In this document: positions 9,330 through 20,363 of the stretch, piece by piece
How the letters are laid out: every line of letters starts with the position of its first letter
How positions within the stretch are numbered: the stretch's first letter is position 1
Origin: Acholoe squamosa
Lineage: Eukaryota; Annelida; Polychaeta; Phyllodocida; Polynoidae
Length of the DNA: 64,000 nt
Direction of reading: 5' to 3'
Assembly (NCBI GenBank): GCA_949317995.1
Contig: OX439040.1
Location: 56,268,089-56,332,088, forward strand
The notes under the pieces: model-generated
Seen by the model: the letters and a program-made list of their open reading frames with translations, nothing else
The model's database searches: none
What the model was told of the DNA's origin: nothing
Translations under genes and position numbers: made by a program

Positions 9330-9715
9330 CATCCCGAAAACGTTTTTATTTGGTTTGGGTAAAAAACGTTATTTTGATGTTGAAAAAGAAAAACGTTGAA
9401 AACGTTTTCTCAACCAAATAAAAACGTTTGCTTTTTCAACCAAATAAAAACGTTTTTATTTACGTTTTTTTACGTTAAAAAACGTTGTTTTTTTTTTTGC
9501 TCTGGCCGATGGGATGTATTGATAACCAAAAAAGGGTTTGATCCAACTTTTTTTTTCTTCCTATGGCCGACCTAAAAGTTTAATGAAAAAGTCTGTAATC
9601 CAAGTAATAAGAATTTGTTGGCCGTATATGTAAAAACGTTATTTTGACGTTTAAAAAAAAGTTTTGCAAACTTAGGAACCAGAAAAAACGTTTTTTTAAC
9701 GTCAAAAAGGTTTTT
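9330..9715. repeat. AACGTT-rich low-complexity block
   Basis: The palindrome AACGTT, usually inside AAAAACGTTTTT, occurs about ten times, mixed with T and A runs and an ACCAAATAAAAACG word. It has no coding content. It may be a satellite-like remnant or the decayed interior of an inverted-repeat element. Confidence 0.6.
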
Positions 9716-9725
9716 CTGCCAAGTG

Positions 9726-10059
9726 GGATGGCTCGAGCTTGAGTGTACACTCTGAGGTGTACACTTCCAGGTGTACACTCTAAAGGCCGTGTACAAACGC
9801 AAGTCAGTGCAAACTCGCTAGCGTCCTTAAAAAGCAAACAGTCTCGATGCAATGACATTAGAGCTCGGAGTATGATTATTTGGTTCACTCTATTAATCCC
9901 AAATGCCAATGTTTTGTATGAGTAGTGTGAATGGGTCCCAGCTGTCATCCAAAAACGGATGCGTGAGAATGACCACTCCCTAACTATGGCTACGCTAACC
10001 CTGAAAGTGTACACTTCAGAGTGTACACCTCAGAGTGTACACTCGCTCTTGAGCCATGG
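9726..10059. mobile_element. MITE with GTGTACAC-rich inverted termini
   Basis: The left end reads GATGGCTCGAGCTTGAGTGTACACTC and continues with two more GTGTACAC words. The right end (about 9998-10059) is its reverse complement with a few changes, GAGTGTACACTCGCTCTTGAGCCAT. The inverted arms are about 60 bp, each with three GTGTACAC palindromes. The 210 bp interior has no transposase. The GTGTACAC words could be transposase-binding subterminal repeats; that is inference. No clear target duplication was found. Confidence 0.72.
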
Positions 10060-10184
10060 TGCATTCAATGCTGGAGGGGGGAGGGGGAGTCAGACCGGGC
10101 ATGACAGAATTGATTTTCCATGCATTGCAAAATGGGCAAAAAACATGACGAGACATGTAGATGTGGCTTATAAGGATGAGCTTA

Positions 10185-11385
10185 TAATGAGCTCCACCAT
10201 TCTATCCATCCTGTCGGTGTTAGGCTTCAAATGCTCGTTCACCGATGCATCAGCGGTTCTCACCTGCTGTTGCATGTCCTGCTCCACCTTAAGATACGCC
10301 TCCGCCCCCACGGCTGTCATGACAGCCGCCTGCAGGTCCTTCGGTTGGGATTGGTAGACCCACTGCCTCAGGGGGTTGTCTAAACACAACAGAAACCAGT
10401 CCAAGACTGGGGTGTCTGTAGTCCCTGCGTCCGCCTCGGGGTATGCTAGCCGGGTGTACTTCATCAGGTCCTCTCGGAGTTCCTGCAACCCCTCCCCTTG
10501 GTTAGTCTGCTTGAACCGTTCCACCAACGCCTTTCGGAGTTCGGTGTACCCCTCTGGGGTAGCTGGTTTCCGACCATTCAGCAGCTGCCTAGCAGCCCCT
10601 GATAAACTCAATCCCAGGAACATACCAGCCTCTGCCTTGTCCCACCCGTTCACCTTCACACAAAGGTCAAAGTGATTGAGATAGTCCCGCAAGTTGCCCG
10701 CCCCATCATATTTGGTGGGCTTAACCACTGGTTTACCCTTTGCGCCCAGTTACCCGTCGGCTCCCCCGACCATCGCTGGCCCCGCTAGTGGTCTACTCCT
10801 TTTCTGTGCGGGGTATCCCCCCTCCTCCTCCTCCCGTTTCCTTTTGGGCATATCTTCCCTCTTCATGAGCCCCTCCTACGTCCTTGCCAGTCCCCCTTCT
10901 CTATCTTCCTTTTCCACCACCGACTTCCCTAGCCTGAGGGTCTCGAGGGCTTCGACGAGCCGTTCCCACTCGTCCTCCGATCCTTCCCCCGGTCCCCCAT
11001 CCAGCTTCCTCCGAACCGGCCCATGACGGCCTTCTTTCCTGCCCTGTGCTCTATTTCTGCCCCGCCAAGGTCCCCGAGGTGCTTCCTCCTCAGTTTCCTC
11101 CTTCTCCCAAGGCCACCGAAAGTCGTTCTCTGGACTGCCTTGTCTCGTGTCTGCCCAAACTCTGCCCTCCTCCATGGGTAGTTCCCTTTCCATGGGCTCC
11201 ACCTGCCTCTTGTGGTGCTGTTCGTCAGCCCTGTCCCCTGCTGGCCTACGTAGCACCACCTCCTCGTCCACCACCTCCAGGAGTGTCCCTCTACCAACTC
11301 CCTCTCCTGCCAATTCCAATGAATCTGGTTCAGTTATCCTAGCTTCTGCCATCTCCAAATCCTGCGCAGCTCCGTAGAGAAACAA
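10185..11385 (-). pseudogene. gag: Gag of the second Gypsy element
   Basis: One frame runs from 11385 to about 10185 with only two stops, a TAG at 10876-10878 and a TAA near 10745. The first half is highly charged (Glu, Arg, Gly). The second half is a capsid domain beginning about PTKYDGAGNLRDYLNHFDLC and passing through RKPATPEGYTELRKALVERF and LDNPLRQWVYQSQPKDLQAA. The capsid aligns with element 1 gag at 6161-5660. The zinc knuckle is missing because the copy ends at ...RMVELI. Two nonsense codons make it non-functional. Confidence 0.85.
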
Positions 11386-11386
11386 A

Positions 11387-11400
11387 CACCGCTGTCACCA
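11387..11400 (-). promoter_or_regulatory. Primer-binding site, second Gypsy element
   Basis: TGGTGACAGCGGTG, one base after the LTR, differs by a single base from the site in element 1. The shared site is good evidence that both use the same tRNA primer. Confidence 0.72.
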
Positions 11401-11474
11401 ATGTAGCGTCTTCGGTCTCCTCCGGATTAGAAATGACCACTCGTGACTCCGACAAGTATAATTAACAAGAATCC

Positions 11475-11480
11475 TTTATT
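11475..11480 (-). terminator. Polyadenylation signal, second Gypsy LTR
   Basis: AATAAA on the minus strand (in GGAAATAAAGGATTC), about 75 bp before the LTR's 3' end. The position fits the R-region poly(A) signal. Confidence 0.6.
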
Positions 11481-11585
11481 TCCTTGCCACACCATCTAAG
11501 TCTGTCACCTTCTTACGGAGACAAGTGCTCGTGCCTTCTGCTGCCACCCCAAACCCAGACTGCCTGCCAGTGGGACACCTCCAGT

Positions 11586-11593
11586 TATTTATA
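11586..11593 (-). promoter_or_regulatory. TATA box, second Gypsy LTR
   Basis: TATAAATA on the minus strand, about 175 bp from the LTR start and 110 bp before the AATAAA. It is the likely Pol II core promoter of the element. Confidence 0.6.
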
Positions 11594-11760
11594 CACTTGT
11601 AAGTCCACCGACGCTGGTGTATGTCATATACACCGACGCCGGCGACGCTCCTCCAGATAACAATGATTACGCAACGCTGACGTGACTCCGCCTCTGCCGG
11701 CTTCCCCCGCCCCCATACCAGGATGGTTTCGGGATCCACCGGCGTCCGCTCGGTCTACGC

Positions 11761-11762
<2 letters not shown>

Positions 11763-11814
<52 letters not shown>
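11763..11814. repeat. (TA)n microsatellite
   Basis: About 25 TA units directly abut the LTR end. Confidence 0.95.
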
Positions 11815-12382
11815 TAAAGTTAAGCGTCATACCAACACCCTTCTTTTCAGGTGCATGCCGCCGAGTGTACATAGGTCGAAATACAGATACCCAGCATTAT
11901 TGTTTTAATGTACATTATATGTCTAGCGGACTAGCTAGTGTGTGGATATATTGCTTGTACAAAGGTTCAAAAGTTCACTAAGAACTGGATCTTTTTTTTT
12001 TGCTGGTTATGGATGGTCATACTATGCCATTGTTGACACAGTACCATATATGTACATTGATGAGTATAGTGATGTGTATGTAAAAGGGAGTCTGCTTAAA
12101 ATAGAGGAACAATACTACACCCACCATATTGAATATTCAAGATGACCTTCATATACCACCCAGACATCTTATATCCTCTCTAACCTTTAGGCCTTCTTAC
12201 ATAGGGCACTATTAAAAAAAATGAAAGCCAGGATCTAGGCATAAAGCTATTAGCCGTAATCAATCTACAAAGCAACAGTTTCATCGTGATTGATATTTAG
12301 GGCTAGCTGGTATCAGGAGTGGCTATAATCTGTCGTCTGTAGGGCCAAAGGAGAGTAGAAGACGTTCATTTATGGCCTCTTA
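11815..12382. other. Non-coding DNA
   Basis: No gene, structured RNA or repeat was recognised in this stretch. Confidence 0.5.
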
Positions 12383-13042
12383 GGGAGCGTTCATTATTTA
12401 TGGCTGGGAGGGGGGTGAGCAAATGGAGGGGGTGGGGCAGATTTCTTTTGGGGTATTCTGATGGGGGGACACTTTTTTTAACCTATTCTGAGGGGGGGGG
12501 GGCAATCTTTTATGGGGGTATTATCTCTGGCGCAAAACACTCTGTAGTCTAACTATGGATCAACAAGTGGGTCAAAAAATTTTCAATGCCTTCAGCGCTG
12601 GGGGAAACACAAACTTCCCTACAGTGATACACTCTCAACAGTTAGAACGAAAAGCTCTCAACATGTGCCACTCCCTTGCCCAGAGCTGTTGACTGTCACA
12701 CATTTGGTGTGAGTCTCGCAAATTTGGGGAAGTCCAGATGTAGCAAGAGTTGGCAGTGAGCTTATCCTAATTCGGGGGTCATCTCACGCTCTCACACATA
12801 ATGATCGGCTCTGAGACCAGTGCATGAATTTAAGCCAAAATAACCATGGCCAAAGTAGGCATCAGACCATATAGTGTTAAGTGTGCAACTTGACCCTAAA
12901 GGTTACCTTTTTTTCAACCTATTCCAAGAGGGGGGGGGCACAATTTTTTCAACCTATTCCGAGGGGGAGGGCACATTTCTTTGGGGGTATTCATTTCACC
13001 AAATGCACGCCCCCCTCCCAGCCATAAATAATGAACGCTCCC
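12383..13042. mobile_element. 660 bp MITE, GGGAGCGTTCATTATTTATGG termini
   Basis: The left end GGGAGCGTTCATTATTTATGG continues into CTGGGAGGGGGG. It is matched in reverse complement at 13005-13042, ending in CCATAAATAATGAACGCTCCC. The flanks are TTA on the left and TTG on the right, a decayed version of the 3 bp TWA duplication made by PIF/Harbinger transposases. The interior has repeated CCTATTC(T/C)GAGGGG words but no transposase frame. The GGGA(G/A)CGTTCA start is shared with the elements at 17671 and 25193. Confidence 0.8.
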
Positions 13043-13899
13043 TTGGCATGGCCAGCGTTCCTGATCAAAGCAGGGCCCCCTGGCGGCTCTTCCTGGCAGC
13101 AGTATCCCTCCCTCAGTTCAGGAGTGGAAATGAGGATTCGTTTGTGGGGTGGTGCACGCGAAGAGAGGATTGGGCGCACATTGACTCCTCAAAGATCAGA
13201 GAGTGATGGGCCGAGAGTGATCAGAAAATGGAGATCCCCTTTCACCTCAGTCATGACGATGTAGATCTGAGTGGGACGTGTTAGAGAGTCCGCAGTGTGA
13301 GTCTGCAACTTTGGCTGATTGATAGCTAAAACTTCACAGGGAATTCCAGGGAATATAATATTGTGTGCAGATTTAGACCAGTAGACAATAGCGGCATATA
13401 TCTGATAATAATGTAGATATTCAACATTTTTGGTCAGAAGATAGTGGTGTAAGTCAAAATGATATATGGCCCTTATTACACTATATATTCGCACTTACAT
13501 TAGATTACATTCACCAACCTTTATTCACCAACCTTATAAAGGTTGGGAGTAGCCCTCCCGCCGCCTTCACAACTTAAATTATTCCCTAAATAGGCTGTGT
13601 GTCCTTCCCTCTAAGCTCCAAAGGTTTGATCCTGTACAATGTATATGTTCGGGATATTATATTCTTAGTGAGGGCCTTAATTATAAGGAATCGAGTGCTA
13701 AACTAAAGGTGAAGTAAATTCATTTGTGGTCACCTCAGGTCAAGCGCACGGATCATTGGCATAGGTGCAAAAATGTAGACCTTCGGATATGTTAACTCGT
13801 CCCTTTTGTTCTGGGAACCCCCGGTGGGAACCACATGTTGAGAATTATCACAGCTCCCAGCAGAGTTGGGCCTACTGTAGTACCTTGCATATGAACTAT
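13043..13899. other. Non-coding DNA
   Basis: No gene was recognised. A short direct repeat (TTCACCAACCTTTA) lies near 13510-13540. Confidence 0.45.
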
Positions 13900-15460
13900 A
13901 AGAGACCCATCTCCAAAGTGTGCATACGTCATAATTATTGATGACCATCTCAATGGTGTGCACAGTTCATACTCATGACCTGCTGTTACAGAGACATAGG
14001 AAGCACGTCTTGATGGGGAAGGGAAGGGCGGCTCACCACTGGGGCCCTTGATGGGGGGGGGGTCCCCTCCTGCGTCTCATGTTGATTATAAGAAATGGTC
14101 ATGTCACCATGTCGATTTTAATAAATGGCATTGTCCCTGTGATGATTTTTAAGAAATGACCATGTCCTAACACTGTGTCGATTTTAAGGTATTGGCCATG
14201 TCTCATGTCGCTAAGCCAAAAAAGACTCATTTCGCCATGTTGATTTTAGGGGTCTAGAGCCATACTACTCCCACCATCAATCATCGGTTTAAGCTCAATT
14301 TCCATGGTGTGCATACATCATACACATGACCTTCCATTAGAGACCATCTCTATGGTGTGCATACATCATACACATGACCTTCCATGAGAGACCATCTCTA
14401 TGGTGTGCATACATCATATTGATGACCTTCCATTAGAGACCATTTCCATGGTGTGCATACATCATACACATGACCTTCCATGAGACACCATTTCCATGGT
14501 GTGCATAAATCATACACATGACCTTCCATGAGAGACCATCTCCATAGTGTGTGTCATATCTTGATGGTCTACGTTTAGTAGCAAGATAGCATATGGAAAA
14601 GGGCAAGACCTTGTATCAGTTGGTAGTAAGATGGTATCTATTGTAGCATGTTGTACAGAGTGTTATGTATGATGGTTCATGCTATGGCAGTGTATGTTGC
14701 TACTTGTACTCTGTTGTGGCTATGATGTTACTGCTACACTGCTCGTGGCAGGTAGGGCGCGGCCTCTATATATATATAGGCACAGCGACTGGAGTGACAC
14801 CTGGTAGCGGTGTAGGTAACCATAGTGTATTACAGGAAGCGATAGCTACAATGTATGGTATAGCATTGATATATATATGTGGTGATATTATACAATATAA
14901 AAAAGTTGAGGTTCGCAATATATAACATGTGCATACATCATACACATGACCTTCCATGAGAGACCATCTCCATGGTGTGCATACATCATACACATGACCT
15001 TCCATGAGAGACCATCTCCATGGTGTGCATACATCATACACATGACCTTCCATGAGAGACATTCTCTATGGTGTGCATACATCATACACATGACCCTCCA
15101 TGAGAGACCATCTCCATGGTGTGCATACATCATACACATGACCTTTCATGAGAGACCATTTCCATGGTGTGCATACATCATATTGATGACCTTCCATTAG
15201 AGACCATTTCCATGGTGTGGATACATCATACACATGGCCTTCCATGAGAGACCATCCCCATGGTGTGCATACATCATACACATGACCTTCCATTAGAGAC
15301 CATTTCCATGGTGTGCATACATCATACACATGACCTTCCATGAGAGACCATTTCCATGGTGTGCATACATCATATTGATGACCTGTTAGTGGCCACCCCC
15401 TGGTGTGCACATGTCATACTGATGACCTGCTCTTAGCAGTCATCTCCATTGTGTGCATGA
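13900..15460. repeat. Minisatellite, about 48 bp unit, in two blocks
   Basis: Units built on GAGACCATCTCCATGGTGTG, CATACATCATACACATGACC and TTCCATGA occur about five times at 14325-14560 and about ten times at 14929-15390. Degraded units lie at 13905-13990 and 15390-15455. The blocks are separated by 370 bp of unrelated sequence (14560-14928). The unit length is a multiple of 3, which creates long artefactual frames. Confidence 0.92.
14560..14928. other. Unique spacer splitting the 48 bp array
   Basis: This sequence has no similarity to the array on either side. It contains short TATATATA runs and no coding signal. It could be an insertion into the array, but no terminal repeats or duplication were found. 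Confidence 0.45.
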
Positions 15461-16360
15461 GTGATGCTAAAAGGGATGTGTGCATGGTAGTAGACTCATT
15501 GTAGATTTAACCAGAAACCAGTGCACATGGATGCAGGGAAGTGTGATGTATGTTAGTGTTGTAAACATGCAATGTCAATGTCAGTTGGTGTCATGTTGGT
15601 GAAGCTTCTAGTATCATTTTGGATGTGTTTTATGTGGGTTCAGGGTCCGTGGACAAGGGTGTCATATCTGCTACATAGATGTTTTATGTTACATCGTAGA
15701 TGTACTGAAAATTGAATAGTGGTATGGTCTGTATTTGTGCATATTTCTACAAGTTGATTAAGCTCCTCGTGCATATACATTAGTTCTATGTCATGTAATT
15801 GTAGCTAATTAGTAAAGGAAAGAGACTACCTGAATTTCAACCATCAATGCATTTGTTGGGCATTGCACAATTACTGTAGAATCGGAACACCCAAATCAAT
15901 TACGACAATTATTTCTACCTGGTAGTTTCTATATCAATACATTAGATCTATACTATACTTACAGTTTCTAATCACCCATACGAAGTTGTCTACCATATTT
16001 TGATCATTGCAGCAAATGAGTGCCAGCCAACCTAACACCCTATACATACATAAAGTGCACTTTGCCTGCGTATATTTAGGTGGTCTATTAGGATTCCCAG
16101 AGATGTGCCAATTGTGTGCACCCATAGTTGGCCCTAGACCACCCAGTCCCAGGCCAAGGGTGGCGATTGAGAAGGACGGGGGGTGTACCCAGGTATTGAT
16201 TATCATCGCCCTCACTTTCTACACACGTGTTTCCTTCTTAACCTTTCCATGTATCACCAGAATCTCTATCCCACTAGGAGCATATCTCTTTGCATTATTT
16301 TAGGGAACGGTGGCCCGATTTTTTAAAAGGGATGCATAGAGAAGGGATGCATACTTGACC
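15461..16360. other. Non-coding DNA between minisatellites
   Basis: No gene or repeat was recognised. Confidence 0.5.
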
Positions 16361-17532
16361 CTATAAAAGGAGTATGACATCATGCATCAGCAACCCTCTA
16401 TAGGGACATAGCAGATTATAAAAGGAGTATGACGTCATGCCTCAGCAACCCCCCTGTAGGGACATAGCAGATTATAAAAGGAGTGTGACATCATGCATCA
16501 GCAACCCCCCTGTAGGGACATAGCAGATTATAAAAGGAGTATGACATCATGCCTCAGCAACCCCCCTGTAGGGACATAGCAGATTATAAAAGGAGTATGA
16601 CATCATGCCTCAGCAACCCCCCTGTAGGGACATAGCAGATTATAAAAGGAGTGTGACATCATGCATCAGCAACCCCCCTGTAGGGACATAGCAAATTATA
16701 AAAGGAGTATGACATCATGCCTCAGCAACCCCCTATAGGGACATATCAGATTATAAAAGGAGTATGACATCATGCCTCAGCAACCCCCTATAGGGACATA
16801 GCAGATAATAAAAGGAGTATGACATCATGCCTCAGCAACCCCCTATAGGGACATAGCAGATTATAAAAGGGGTGTGACATCATGCATCAGCAACCCCCCT
16901 GTAGGGACATAGCAGATTATAAAAGGAGTATGACATCATGCCTCAGCAACCCCCCCTGTAGGGACATAGCAGATTATAAAAGGAGTATGACATCATGCAT
17001 CAGCAACCCCCCTGTAGGGACATAGCAGATTATAAAAGGAGTATGACATTATGCCTCAGCAACCCCCTATAGGGACATAGCAGATTATAAAAGGAGTATG
17101 ACATCATGCATCAGCAACCCCCCTATAGGGACATAGCAGATTATAAAAGGAGTATGACGTCATGCATCAGCAACCCCCCTGTAGGGACATAGCAGATTAT
17201 AAAAGGAGTATGACATCATGCCTCAGCAACCCCCCTGTAGGGGCATAGCAGATTATAAAAGGAGTATGACATCATGCCTCAGCAACCCCCCTGTAGGGAC
17301 ATAGCAGATTATAAAAGGTGTATGACATCATGCCTCAGCAACCCCCCTGTAGGAACATAGCAGATTATAAAAGGAGTATGACATCATGCCTCAGCAACCC
17401 CCTATAGGGACATAGCAGATTATAAAAGGAGTATGACATCATGCATCAGCATCCCCCCTATAGGGACATAGCAGATTATAAAAGGAGTATGACATCATGC
17501 ATCAGCAACCCCCCTGTAGGGACATAGCAGAT
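16361..17532 (+). repeat. Minisatellite, 56 bp unit, about 21 copies
   Basis: The unit starts TATAAAAGGAGTATGACATC, then ATGCATCAGCAACCCCCCTG, then TAGGGACATAGCAGAT. Units are highly alike, with variants at a few fixed places (GCATCAG/GCCTCAG, CCTATAGGG/CCTGTAGGG, TGACATCA/TGACGTCA). Homogeneity suggests recent expansion or frequent unequal exchange. Each unit contains a TATAAAAGG word and a TGACATCA or TGACGTCA word. Confidence 0.96.
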
Positions 17533-17670
17533 TGATGAGTAGCTCATGCCCGGGAGCTCATGATCCAATTTTGGCTACATTAGGCTGGAAAAGTCCCTCG
17601 CTGTGAGAATGTTTGTAATTAATTCATATGTTCTAAGCGCACAATTCATGCCAGAGACGTATAGAGGTAA

Positions 17671-17952
17671 TGGAGCATTCAACCGGTCACCGGTATTAAG
17701 GCATTTTTCAGGCATAGATGCCACTTTTCCTAGTTTACCAGGAATTCCTAGTTTTGATTCCAAGATTTCTGTATTGAATTATGTTAAATTCCTGGGAAAA
17801 TGTGTCCAAAGTCCAGTTTTCCTCGTATTTGTTGGCCAGAGAGTGGCATCTCTGTTCAGGACCCCCCCCCCCCGTCACTGTTTTTGTATGGAACATATAG
17901 AGGAACCCAAAGACCCCCCTCCTAAGCAGTGACGTAATTGTTGAACGCTCCC
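17671..17952. mobile_element. PIF/Harbinger-like MITE with TAA duplication
   Basis: The right end CAGTGACGTAATTGTTGAACGCTCCC matches the terminal repeat of the element at 25193-25337. The left end TGGAGCATTCAAC is its diverged partner. The flanks are TAA on both sides (17668-17670 and 17953-17955). Interior words GGCATTTTTCAGGCA and GTCACTGTTTTTGTATGGAACATA are also shared with the 25193 copy. No transposase is encoded. Confidence 0.78.
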
Positions 17953-18015
17953 TAAGGTAAGGGAGCTAGGCCTCTGCTTGGAGATAGGATTACCCTACCT
18001 GGGCAGCAGAATGTA

Positions 18016-18306
18016 CCGTAATCTCCCGCATATAAGGCACGTCTTATACGGGGGGTTTTAGTTCTCATTGGATCCACAAGGGGGACACCAAGACCTTTCT
18101 TTTGATATCTTACATGCTCCCTTAGTCATAATAGGACATAAGGGGCCAGGAGGGTCCAGGGTGGCCCAAGCTACACATAGGTTTTGAATTTTGAAAATTC
18201 ATTCAGTAGAACCAAAGTTATGAATTTTTCTTTTTTTTTTGAGAATTTTCCAAAACTCTAGGTGCGCCTTATATGCGGGCTGCGCCTAATACACAGGAGA
18301 TTATGG
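18016..18306. mobile_element. TA-flanked MITE, CCGTAATCTCCCGC termini (copy A)
   Basis: The left end is CCGTAATCTCCCGCATATAA and the right end is its reverse complement with changes (…GGAGATTATGG). TA flanks lie at 18014-18015 and 18307-18308. The interior matches copy B at 19570-19854 in reverse orientation. The TA duplication and the lack of a transposase fit a non-autonomous Tc1/mariner-type element, but only the TA is direct evidence. Confidence 0.8.
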
Positions 18307-18629
18307 TAGTTCAATCACAGATCAATACGCAGAGTGGCGGGAGACTTCATCAACACGAGAAAAAAATCTCAGGGAGGCCTTTGACGTCATAGCCTGATTG
18401 ATTGAAGAATGGAGCCAGAACAAGTTTAGTGAGTATTTGATTGAGGTCACTGAGTGCTCATTTAGCCAACATCTTTAAGATTCTTCTTTGATATGTGTTA
18501 GTGGTCTTAAGACCTAGGAACACATTTTGCTGTCGGCTAAGAGCCTTTAATCAGTGTTTACTTTCAAATTTGTTTTGATTGATACAAGCAAGAATGATAT
18601 ATAAACACGATCCTTTTCTAAGTACGTGT

Positions 18630-18745
18630 TTAGAGACAGACAGTCTGACAGACAAAGATTGACAGAGGGCTTAGAGACGGAGACAGACAAACAGACGGAT
18701 AGGTAGAGACAGACAGATATATAGGCAGTGGGAGAGACAGAGGTA
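18630..18745. repeat. Imperfect GACA/GAGA-rich microsatellite
   Basis: Purine-rich repeats of GACAGACA and GAGACAGA with many interruptions. Confidence 0.8.
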
Positions 18746-19329
18746 GAATAGGATGAAAAGACACAGGAGCTGGAAAGAAGAAATATTTTCCATTTTCTCC
18801 AAACTGTGTTGGTAACATCTCATTCTATTTTGTGAGCTTTATCCATGCTAATTTCAAGGATCCAGATGTGCAGAAATAGAAGGCTATTTATCCATGATGA
18901 CAAACAATAGTACTAATTAGACCATCTCAGTGCTCTACCTGTCATCAATAGTCAGATTGGTATGCAATAGTAAGACTAACTCTGCATTGGAGGCCTGACT
19001 ACTTCCCTGCCTCTTGGAGGAATTAGTCAATACTCTTTAGCTGAGTGATGGCCCTTCCCTTCAGAGATGGAGAGAGCAGCTGGGACTCAGTGCATTACAG
19101 CCTACCTCTCATCAGATTGAATGGCATCTGAATAAAGTAAAATATATATACAATCATCTATTAAAGATAGACATGTAAAAGGGTCGGGTTCTATTCTAAC
19201 TGCTGTAGCAGCTTTAACTAGCGGTATAAAAGAGCTCTTCTAGTATGCTAAGGTTATGATGATATTGCATGGAAGGATAATTGTTTGTAATATCTATATT
19301 CATATTGACCTCTTTAGATGGCAAGCTTG

Positions 19330-19955
19330 TATGTAGTAGGAAAACTATGGGTTAACCAGGTTACGTGAATTTATACCCAGTGCGAAGCACCGGGTATATA
19401 TTACGTAACCTGGTTAACCCATAGTTTATCTGACTTAAACTATGGTCCAAGTTTGTCACACCTTGTGTATATGGGAGGCTTTCCTATACACCAGGTTACT
19501 TGATATATTCACAGTGAGATTCTTTTGTTCTAAGGTATGGCCATAGTTTAAATATATCAATGCACCCTACTGTAATCTCCCGCATATAAGGCGCACCCCG
19601 CCTATAAGGCGCACCTAGAGTTGTAGGATTTGGTCAGAAAAATTAAAAATTCATAACTTCTTTTCTACTGAATGAATTTTCAAAATTTAAAAAGCTGTGT
19701 GTTTCTTGGACCCCCTGGACCCCTCTGGACCCCATATGCTCCTGATTGGGTTACATGGAAGTGTCACATATCAAGGTCTTGGTGTCCCCCTTGTGGATCC
19801 AGGCAGAACTGAAACCCCCCGTATAAGATGCGCCTTATACGCGGGAGATTACGGTATTAATCCATATTCCCATTCATGTTCATCCAAAACCTATGTCGCC
19901 GAAAGGGACAGTCAACATTCTGAAGGAATGGAAGGCATACAATTTTGTACAGACA
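19330..19955 (+). repeat. Left arm of a large inverted repeat, split by a MITE
   Basis: Without the inserted MITE (19570-19854) this arm matches the reverse complement of 21702-22025 over about 320 bp, from ACTATGGGTTAACCAGGTTA through CAATGCACCCTA to AATTTTGTACAGACAG. Each arm itself begins with a palindrome of GGTTAACC...GGTTAACC type (19345-19425). It is probably two copies of one dispersed repeat in opposite orientation. Confidence 0.85.
19570..19854. mobile_element. TA-flanked MITE (copy B) nested in the inverted-repeat arm
   Basis: The termini are CTGTAATCTCCCGCATATAA and the reverse complement of CCGTAATCTCCCGCGTATAA. TA lies on both sides (19568-19569, 19855-19856). The matching arm at 21702-22025 lacks the element and has a single TA (21802-21803) at exactly this point, so the empty site is visible. 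This establishes 285 bp as the inserted unit and TA as the duplicated target. Confidence 0.93.
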
Positions 19956-20166
19956 GGTGTGACCATGGTTTAAATGTACTACTACCTGAAAATCCCAGAC
20001 TAATTAAAGTAGTCCGTGTGAGGGCTGGCAAGTTGAACTTGTTCCTTTACCTTATTTATTTTGGACTGCTCACCCTGAAAATCTGGTCTTTTTTGTGATG
20101 GAACCCCTGCTGCTCTGCTATATGGCGCTCAAAAGATGTAGATCTATAGATCGCAAGGGAACGAGT

Positions 20167-20348
20167 GAGTAAGTGAGTAATAGATGTTTAACGCCATTTC
20201 GACAGCTAAGGTCATATTCCTGGCGAGAATTACATTACACTATTTCACAGGGGAATGTGTCAGTGCCCGCGCATATGTGCACCACACACATCCAGAGGAG
20301 ATAGGAAAGAGAAGAAATAGACCCTTTTAAGTGGGCTAGGGATGCCCG
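20167..20348 (-). mobile_element. SINE-like element, copy 1, 15 bp target duplication
   Basis: A 182 bp unit is flanked by CGCAAGGGAACGAGT at 20152-20166 and 20349-20363. On the minus strand it starts GGGCATCCCTAGCCCACTTA and ends GGCGTTAAACATCTATTACT followed by a CACT-rich tail. Copy 2 is at 40218-40400. Equal 5' ends in two independent insertions argue against random LINE truncation. I see no tRNA A and B boxes, so the 5' head type is unknown. Confidence 0.88.
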
Positions 20349-20363
20349 CGCAAGGGAACGAGT

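Larger units (their letters stand above)
10185..11762 (-). mobile_element. Second Ty3/Gypsy element, LTR and gag only
   Basis: On the minus strand an LTR (11762-11402), a primer site and a gag frame follow one another, and homology stops at about 10185 after the capsid. No protease, RT or integrase follows. The gag and the primer site are related to element 1 but the LTRs differ, so this is another family of the same lineage. Truncation by deletion or incomplete insertion is likely. Confidence 0.85.
11402..11762 (-). repeat. 5' LTR of the second Gypsy element
   Basis: The minus strand runs from TGGCGTAGACC at 11762 to GACGCTACA at 11402, with TG...CA ends. It contains TATAAATA at 11586-11593 and AATAAA at 11475-11480, in the order and spacing expected for promoter and polyadenylation signals. 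The outer end abuts a (TA)n run, so the 11762 border is less sure than the inner one. Confidence 0.68.

Noticed and set aside
14665-14925. 86-codon frame in the spacer of the 48 bp array
   Set aside because: Low-complexity Tyr/Leu/Ile composition from TATATA runs, no recognisable domain.
16361-17532. CRISPR-like array (regular 56 bp units)
   Set aside because: Units are contiguous tandem repeats with no unique spacers, in a eukaryotic context.
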